Notes under the pieces: generated by a model
Told to the model about the DNA's origin: nothing
The model's input: only the letters and a program-made list of their open reading frames with translations
Database searches by the model: none
Made by a program: the position numbers and the translations under genes
Assembly (NCBI GenBank): GCA_027067085.1
Contig: JAMOMM010000297.1
Location: 1-10,220, forward strand
Length of the DNA: 10,220 bases
Reading direction: 5' to 3'
From: Hyphomicrobiales bacterium
Lineage (GTDB): Bacteria; Pseudomonadota; Alphaproteobacteria; Rhizobiales; Aestuariivirgaceae
In this document: in pieces, positions 6,266-10,220 of the stretch
How positions within the stretch are numbered: the first letter of the stretch is position 1
Layout of the letters: every line of letters starts with the position of its first letter

Positions 6266-7549
6266 ATGAACTCATTGAGAAAACAACTATTAACAACAGT
6301 GGCCGCAATGCCATTGGCTCTAGGCGTTGTTGCTGGGGCAGTTGGCATCAGCATCGCATCATTTAGCGACGTGCCACAAGCATTTGCCGCAGCCTGCAAC
6401 CCTTGTGCCGCGAAAAAACCTTGTGGTGCCTGCAATCCATGTGCAGCCAAAAAGGCTTGCAACCCGTGTAATCCATGTGCAGCTAAAAAAGCCTGTAACC
6501 CGTGCGCTGCAAAAAAGGCGTGTAACCCATGTAATCCTTGTGCAGCTAAAAAAGCCTGCAACCCATGCGCTGCAAAAAAGGCGTGCAACCCATGTAATCC
6601 TTGTGCAGCTAAAAAAGCCTGCAACCCGTGCGCTGCAAAAAAGGCGTGTAACCCATGTAATCCTTGTGCAGCTAAAAAAGCCTGCAACCCGTGCGCTGCA
6701 AAAAAAGCGTGTAACCCGTGTAATCCATGTGCCGCAAAAAACGCTTGCAACCCGTGTAATCCTTGCAATCCGTGTGCAGCTGGTGGCGGCGCGGCAACAG
6801 CTTGCTTTGTACCAAGTATGAAAAAAGCTCATGCATGCAACCCATGTGCCGCGAAAAAAGCCTGCAATCCGTGTAATCCTTGTGCAGCTAAGAAAGCTTG
6901 TAATCCTTGCAACCCTTGTGCAGCCAAAAAAGCATCCGCATGTAACCCATGTGCAGCGAAAAAACCGTGTAACCCCTGCAATCCTTGCGCGGCTAAAAAT
7001 CCATGTAACCCTTGCAACCCGTGCAATCCATGCGCGGCATCAGCGCCAGAAGTTAATTTGACTAACGCTGAAATGAAAGCGTTGTATGATTGCCTTGTGC
7101 CAACAATGGCAAAATCATACAAAAGCAACGGCTATTGGGCTGCAAACAAATGGAGCAAGTGGCAATCATTCGGAAAAGTGGCATATCGCTCTGATACCCA
7201 CGGTGGTCGTTTTGTTCAAAACTACTCAAATAAAATCGGTGCAAAAGCTTATGCTGGCTACGACAAAACAACCAAAATGCCTGTTGGTTCTACTTTAGCA
7301 AAACCAAGCTTTACGGTTGGCAAAAACGGTCAGGCAGCGCTTGGGCCATTGTTCCTAATGGAAAAAATGACCAAAGGTTGGAACAAGGGCACTAATGATT
7401 GGCGCTATGCGATGATTATGCCTGGTGGTAATTTGTTTGGTATGACCAAAGGCAAGAACGCAAAATCTCAGCAGTTCTGCCAAGACTGCCATGTCGGTGC
7501 AGAAGACAATGACTTGATGTTCTTCTTGCCTGAAGAGTTCCGCAAATAG
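6266..7549 (+). CDS. Cytochrome P460-like c-type heme protein with N-terminal CNPC-repeat region
   Basis: A 427-residue protein. Residues 1 to about 42 are a signal peptide (cleavage near QAFA-A). Residues 44-258 are a cysteine-rich region of CNPC, CNPCNPC and CNPCNPCNPC units joined by AAKK/AAKN linkers, with about 50 cysteines. Residues about 259-427 look like a cytochrome P460 domain: THGGRFVQNY, PVGSTLAKPSFTV, LFLMEKM, NDWRYAMIMPGG, then the c-heme site C405-Q-D-C408-H409 and FFLPEEFR at the end. Cytochrome P460s are periplasmic and in some bacteria oxidise hydroxylamine or bind NO; many relatives have no known role, and the lysine-heme crosslink cannot be judged here. The heme site requires export and the Ccm system. 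A non-repeat insert inside the array (ACFVPSMKKA, residues 179-188) resembles DCLVPTMAKS (275-284) at the head of the P460 domain. The fusion of a CNPC array to P460 next to a stand-alone CNPC protein suggests a joint periplasmic redox or metal role (inference). Confidence 0.88.
   Translation: MNSLRKQLLTTVAAMPLALGVVAGAVGISIASFSDVPQAFAAACNPCAAKKPCGACNPCAAKKACNPCNPCAAKKACNPCAAKKACNPCNPCAAKKACNPCAAKKACNPCNPCAAKKACNPCAAKKACNPCNPCAAKKACNPCAAKKACNPCNPCAAKNACNPCNPCNPCAAGGGAATACFVPSMKKAHACNPCAAKKACNPCNPCAAKKACNPCNPCAAKKASACNPCAAKKPCNPCNPCAAKNPCNPCNPCNPCAASAPEVNLTNAEMKALYDCLVPTMAKSYKSNGYWAANKWSKWQSFGKVAYRSDTHGGRFVQNYSNKIGAKAYAGYDKTTKMPVGSTLAKPSFTVGKNGQAALGPLFLMEKMTKGWNKGTNDWRYAMIMPGGNLFGMTKGKNAKSQQFCQDCHVGAEDNDLMFFLPEEFRK
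6455..6742 (+). repeat. 63-nt in-frame tandem repeat, four copies plus a partial fifth
   Basis: Copies start at 6455, 6518, 6581, 6644 and 6707 (the last about 36 nt long). Each full unit encodes A-CNPCNPCAAKK then A-CNPCAAKK, 21 residues. Copies 2 and 3 differ at 2 of 63 bases, as do copies 3 and 4; copies 1 and 2 differ at 6. All these differences are silent third-position changes. This pattern fits recent expansion by slippage or unequal exchange under protein-level constraint. Confidence 0.9.
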
Positions 7550-7575
7550 TCACTAATGACAGTGTCACTAATGAC
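7549..7575. repeat. Two tandem copies of the palindrome GTCACTAATGAC
   Basis: GTCACTAATGAC occurs at 7549-7560 and 7564-7575, separated by AGT. Each copy is itself an inverted repeat (GTCA-ctaa-TGAC). The first copy overlaps the last base of the P460-gene stop codon. It could be an operator pair for the following small gene, or a short local duplication. Confidence 0.45.
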
Positions 7576-7594
7576 TTTTAATTTGTGCAAGTTT

Positions 7595-7628
7595 AACCTT
7601 CGGCAGTACAGTTTGCCGGAGGTTTTTT
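7595..7628 (+). terminator. Intrinsic terminator after the P460 gene
   Basis: AACCTTCGGCA (7595-7605) pairs with TGCCGGAGGTT (7614-7624) with one wobble and an 8-nt loop, and the T run extends to 7628. The next gene's ATG is only 13 nt after the T run, so that gene needs read-through or a promoter upstream of the hairpin. The structure may therefore also act as an attenuator. Confidence 0.87.
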
Positions 7629-7641
7629 ATTGGGAATATCT

Positions 7642-8103
7642 ATGAAACACATATTTTTAGCACTCCCTTTGGTGATGGTACTATCGGCCCCTGCAATAGC
7701 TGGCAAAACCCTTAAAGGCAGTCCGCAAGTGGTTGATGGCACAACGATGATCGTAGCTGGAAAAACCGTTCAGTTGTTTGGCATCATCGGTCCCAAAACG
7801 GGCACGCCTTGCACGTGGAAATCAAAACGCACGCTTGATTGCGGCACGCTGGCAACGGCTGGCCTAAAAGACATAACGGTGGCTTCTAACGTGATTTGCA
7901 CACGCCAGGCAGATAAAGCTTATATCTGCAAAGCCGATGGATTTGATTTGGCCTATGGGCTTATACATGCAGGATGGGCGCTACCAACCGCCAATGCCCC
8001 CAAAAGCTACTTAGCTAAACGCAATAACGCCCGCGCCAACAAACGCGGGCTATGGCATGCAATAGATGCCAATGGCGTTGCGATCGCTTCAAAGTTCAAA
8101 TAA
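7642..8103 (+). CDS. Small exported thermonuclease-fold protein lacking the usual catalytic residues
   Basis: A 153-residue protein with a signal peptide (MKHIFLALPLVMVLSAPAIA, cleavage near A20). I chose the ATG at 7642 over a TTG at 7630 because it begins the signal peptide directly and has GGGA 6 nt upstream. The mature part follows the staphylococcal-nuclease (SNc/TNase) pattern: VVDGTTMIVAGKTVQLFGI (30-48), paired cysteines, FDLAYGLIHAGWALP, a YLAKRNNARANKRGLW end. Typical active members read DGDT...VRLFGIDAPE; here the calcium-site Asp of DGDT is T34, the catalytic-type Arg is Q44, and DAPE is I49-G50-P51-K52. The region of the second catalytic Arg (often DRYGR) reads DKAYICK. It therefore probably does not cut nucleic acid and may serve as a binding or structural domain. 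Similar degenerate exported members are, to my recollection, common in Rhizobiales. Confidence 0.82.
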   Translation: MKHIFLALPLVMVLSAPAIAGKTLKGSPQVVDGTTMIVAGKTVQLFGIIGPKTGTPCTWKSKRTLDCGTLATAGLKDITVASNVICTRQADKAYICKADGFDLAYGLIHAGWALPTANAPKSYLAKRNNARANKRGLWHAIDANGVAIASKFK

Positions 8104-8139
8104 ACTTAAAATCTGCTTTCAAGCCTTAGCGCCCTGAAC

Positions 8140-8751
8140 CTAAGCAAACTTATCAATCGGTTTAGTGGTGCCAATTGTATGTGGGCGTTTAAGGGCCAGC
8201 AAAAACTTTGGCAGAATTTCTTCAGCGGTTTTTACCACATCAAAGTGAACTGACATACCAACGCGTATAAATTTTTCGGATCGCATGTGGTCTAACAGTT
8301 GCATAAACGGTGACCAATAGTCTTCAATATTGGCAACGATAATAGGTTTATCGTGCTGCTTTAATTGCGCCCAAGTTGAGACCTCAACCAATTCTTCTAA
8401 TGTCCCAATGCCGCCAGGCAATGCGACAAATCCGTCGGCGCGATCAAACATGGTCATTTTGCGCTCGTGCATATTGGTGGTGACAATCAGTTCTTGTACA
8501 TTCTCTAGCATCATTTCTTTTTTAATTAGAAATTCAGGAATGATGCCCGTGACATGCCCGCCAGCCTCAAGTACGGCGCGGGCTGTTTCACCCATAAGGC
8601 CCAAACTACCACCACCATAGACCAAGCCAATATCAGCTTTTGCCATTGCGGTGCCAAGGGTGCGAGCCGCTGCCATATGCGCAGGGTTAACCCCCTCGCC
8701 AGAGCCGCAGTAAACGCATAATCTTCGAATCTTTTTAGTTGTTTTTTCCAT
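8140..8751 (-). CDS. LOG family protein (cytokinin riboside 5'-monophosphate phosphoribohydrolase type)
   Basis: A 203-residue cytoplasmic Rossmann-fold protein of the TIGR00730/LOG family. Motifs are intact: CVYCGSGEG (12-20), VYGGGSLGLMG (44-54), MHERK (94-98) and PGGIGTLEE (112-120), which carries the catalytic glutamate region. Family enzymes release ribose 5-phosphate from nucleoside monophosphates, generating free cytokinins from N6-modified AMP in plants and plant-associated bacteria; many bacterial members are AMP or other nucleotide hydrolases. Older annotation calls them 'lysine decarboxylase' because of a misassigned motif. No strong Shine-Dalgarno precedes the ATG at 8751, but the start matches family length. 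It converges on the nuclease-fold gene across 36 nt, where only a weak 5-bp inverted repeat (CTTAG/CTAAG) is visible, and it faces away from the next gene. Confidence 0.93.
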   Translation of the reverse strand: MEKTTKKIRRLCVYCGSGEGVNPAHMAAARTLGTAMAKADIGLVYGGGSLGLMGETARAVLEAGGHVTGIIPEFLIKKEMMLENVQELIVTTNMHERKMTMFDRADGFVALPGGIGTLEELVEVSTWAQLKQHDKPIIVANIEDYWSPFMQLLDHMRSEKFIRVGMSVHFDVVKTAEEILPKFLLALKRPHTIGTTKPIDKFA

Positions 8752-9038
8752 AACGCAAAGTATTTAAGCTTTCTACTGAACGGGTCAAGCGCTCAATTAT
8801 CAAGAACGTGTCAGGTTTAATCGTTTAAAGCATTTACGTGCTGAAATGAGGCAGGGCTTGCCAAGTATGCCCGTTCAATCTCGCAAAATAAATTCACTTT
8901 AACGCGGCACGTTACAGTTTTCGTCTCGATATTGAGTCTGGCTGATTTCCGTGCTTTACTGTTGGCGGGGGATGAATCGGTTTAAGGTGCGCTTGGAGTA
9001 TAAAAGCTGCCACCTTGCCAAAATGGCGAGAGAGAAAG
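8752..9038. other. Divergent non-coding region of about 290 nt
   Basis: This gap between divergent genes must hold promoters for both, yet I found no confident -35/-10 pair; the best -10-like element is TATAAA at 8999-9004, without a matching -35. Minor features are a direct repeat GTTTAATC/GTTTAAAG around 8815-8830 and a small inverted repeat TAACG-CGGCA-CGTTA at 8900-8914. No tRNA or convincing small RNA was seen, and short frames across it lack coding character. Confidence 0.5.
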
Positions 9039-10220
9039 ATGGCGATCAATCCACTTATAATATTTGCAAGCCTTTCCGTGGTAACGGTAGGCGGTATTGT
9101 TGTTGTGCAACAGGTGAACAAACCTGCCCCCATAGAACACGCTCAAAAACAAACTGCGCCAGTGGCAACGCCTCTGCTCGAACCCAAAACTAAAGCGGAT
9201 AAAACGCCCGTTCAAAAACTGGCCGCCATTGAGCCTAAGAAATTTCCCGCTGCAAAGCTGGATAGTAAAGACCTTAAAGCGCTGACAAAGCCAAATTCAA
9301 TGGCTCCCGTTGCACCCAGTTTTGATGTCGTGCGGGTGGAAAAAGACGGCGGCGCGGTTGTTGTCGGCAAAGCTGCGCCCAATGCTGTCATTTCGTTAAA
9401 ACTCAACGGCAAGGTGATTGGCAAAACCAAATCTAATACACAAGGCGATTGGGTTTTTATCCCTGACCAGCTCATTCCATCGGGCAACCATGAATTGGTA
9501 ATTGAATCAAAAGAAGTAAATAAAAAACCAGTACGGTCCAAACAATCTATTTTTATAGCCATTTCCAAAAATACTAATGTGAAACCTTTGGTCGTCGTGG
9601 CATCGCCAAACGCACCCACCAAGGTTTTGCAGGTGCCAGATGCTAAACCTGTGAAAGCTGCAGAACGCGCAAAAGATGCCAAGCCCACAAAAATCGCCAA
9701 GGCTGAAACCAAAACACCTGCTAAATCCAGCACAATTTCCCCTCAAGTTTCGACACCGAATAAAGGGGGCGAAACAATTATCAAACAGGCGACACCTCAA
9801 ACGGTAACAAAAAAAGTTGCGACATTACCAAAGGCAGTTACACCGCCAATTTCAAACACACCAAAAAAATCCGCATCAATAGCTAAAACACCGAAGGCAA
9901 ACACACCGTTAGCTAACTCTGCAGTACCAACAAAACGCCAAAAGCTGGTATTTGGCACTGTTGATTACAATGACAAAGGCAATATCGTTTTTTCTGGCAA
10001 AGCAACGGCGGGCAAAACGGTTCGCCTTTACATCGATAATAAAGTCATTGGCGATGCCAAGGCTGATGAGAACGGTCACTGGGTTTTTAAGGGTAAAAAA
10101 AGCATTCGAGTTGGCCTGCATGAATTGCGCGCGGATCAGCTGACCACCACAGGCAGCGTGGCCCAACGAACGGCAGTACCGTTTATGCGAGCAGCCCCGC
10201 GCAAAGTGGCCGCATTAATT
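9039..10220 (+). CDS. Membrane-anchored Ig-like-repeat envelope protein, probable LysM protein (3' truncated)
   Basis: The frame is open for 394 codons to the right edge, so the C-terminus is missing. Residues 5-23 are a hydrophobic N-terminal anchor or uncleaved signal. Two related Ig-like modules follow. Module 1 spans about 93-158 (FDVVRVEKDGGAVVVGKAAP, GKVIGKTKSN, GDWVFIP, GNHELVI). Module 2 spans about 303-383 (FGTVDYNDKGNIVFSGKA, VRLYIDNKVIGDA, GHWVFKG, GLHELRADQL). A Lys/Pro/Thr/Ala-rich linker (about 185-300) joins them and resembles a periplasm-spanning tether. This order is typical, from memory, of rhizobial proteins that end in a LysM domain binding peptidoglycan; the LysM part would lie beyond the window. 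The ATG at 9039 has a weak GAGAGA upstream. An ATG at 9023 is in another frame. Its upstream neighbour is a divergent LOG gene. Confidence 0.83.
   Translation, partial: MAINPLIIFASLSVVTVGGIVVVQQVNKPAPIEHAQKQTAPVATPLLEPKTKADKTPVQKLAAIEPKKFPAAKLDSKDLKALTKPNSMAPVAPSFDVVRVEKDGGAVVVGKAAPNAVISLKLNGKVIGKTKSNTQGDWVFIPDQLIPSGNHELVIESKEVNKKPVRSKQSIFIAISKNTNVKPLVVVASPNAPTKVLQVPDAKPVKAAERAKDAKPTKIAKAETKTPAKSSTISPQVSTPNKGGETIIKQATPQTVTKKVATLPKAVTPPISNTPKKSASIAKTPKANTPLANSAVPTKRQKLVFGTVDYNDKGNIVFSGKATAGKTVRLYIDNKVIGDAKADENGHWVFKGKKSIRVGLHELRADQLTTTGSVAQRTAVPFMRAAPRKVAALI

Noticed and set aside
6181..6832. Long open frames on the minus strand and in other plus frames across the CNPC array
   Set aside because: The 63-nt repeat lacks stops in several frames, so these frames are a by-product of repetition. 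They have repetitive translations, no ribosome sites and overlap a protein with a signal peptide and heme domain.
5820..7040. CRISPR-like or satellite array
   Set aside because: The repeats are in frame, code for a clear peptide pattern with silent drift, and lack unique spacers of regular length.
8815..8830. CtrA-type site in the GTTTAATCGTTTAAAG sequence
   Set aside because: The TTAA half-sites are 4 nt apart and not the 7 nt expected for TTAA-N7-TTAA.
8951..9193. Small plus-strand frame overlapping the start of the Ig-like gene
   Set aside because: It runs through non-coding sequence and then out of frame into a well-supported gene; its translation has no recognisable features.

Overview
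This window looks like a chromosomal segment of an alphaproteobacterium, most likely Hyphomicrobiales (Rhizobiales). Three things point there. A palindromic intergenic element at 650-700 resembles one scattered through rhizobial and Brucella genomes. The truncated gene at the right edge has the two-Ig-like-domain layout of rhizobial LysM proteins. The cytochrome P460-like and L,D-transpeptidase sequences also look alphaproteobacterial. Base composition is moderate, and no phage, insertion sequence, CRISPR array, rRNA or tRNA was seen.

Layout, left to right: (1) the 3' part of a thiamine-diphosphate enzyme of the acetolactate synthase superfamily; (2) the palindrome, lying between convergent genes; (3) a periplasmic L,D-transpeptidase on the minus strand; (4) a divergent pair overlapping by 4 nt, made of a His-rich protein of unknown function and an exported SUMF1/formylglycine-generating-enzyme-like protein; (5) a stand-alone tryptophan synthase beta chain gene (trpB) followed by a clear intrinsic terminator; (6) a cysteine-rich locus of two secreted proteins built from CNPC / CNPCNPCAAKK repeats, the second carrying a C-terminal cytochrome P460-like domain with a CxxCH heme site; (7) a small exported nuclease-fold protein that has lost the usual catalytic residues; (8) a convergent LOG-family (cytokinin-activating type) gene; (9) a non-coding gap of about 290 nt; (10) the 5' 394 codons of an envelope protein that runs off the right edge.

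The genes do not form one pathway. Several products are exported and concern the cell envelope or periplasm: the L,D-transpeptidase, the SUMF1-like protein, the two CNPC proteins, the degenerate nuclease and the Ig-like protein.

The most unusual part is the CNPC locus at about 5694-7549. Two neighbouring genes encode related leaders followed by dense Cys-x-x-Cys arrays, with 23 cysteines in one protein and about 50 in the repeat part of the other. The arrays show recent in-frame duplication with only silent differences, an apparent duplicated fragment of the P460 domain inside the array, and a terminator-like hairpin between the two genes. A metal-handling or redox role is an inference; the sequence does not establish it.
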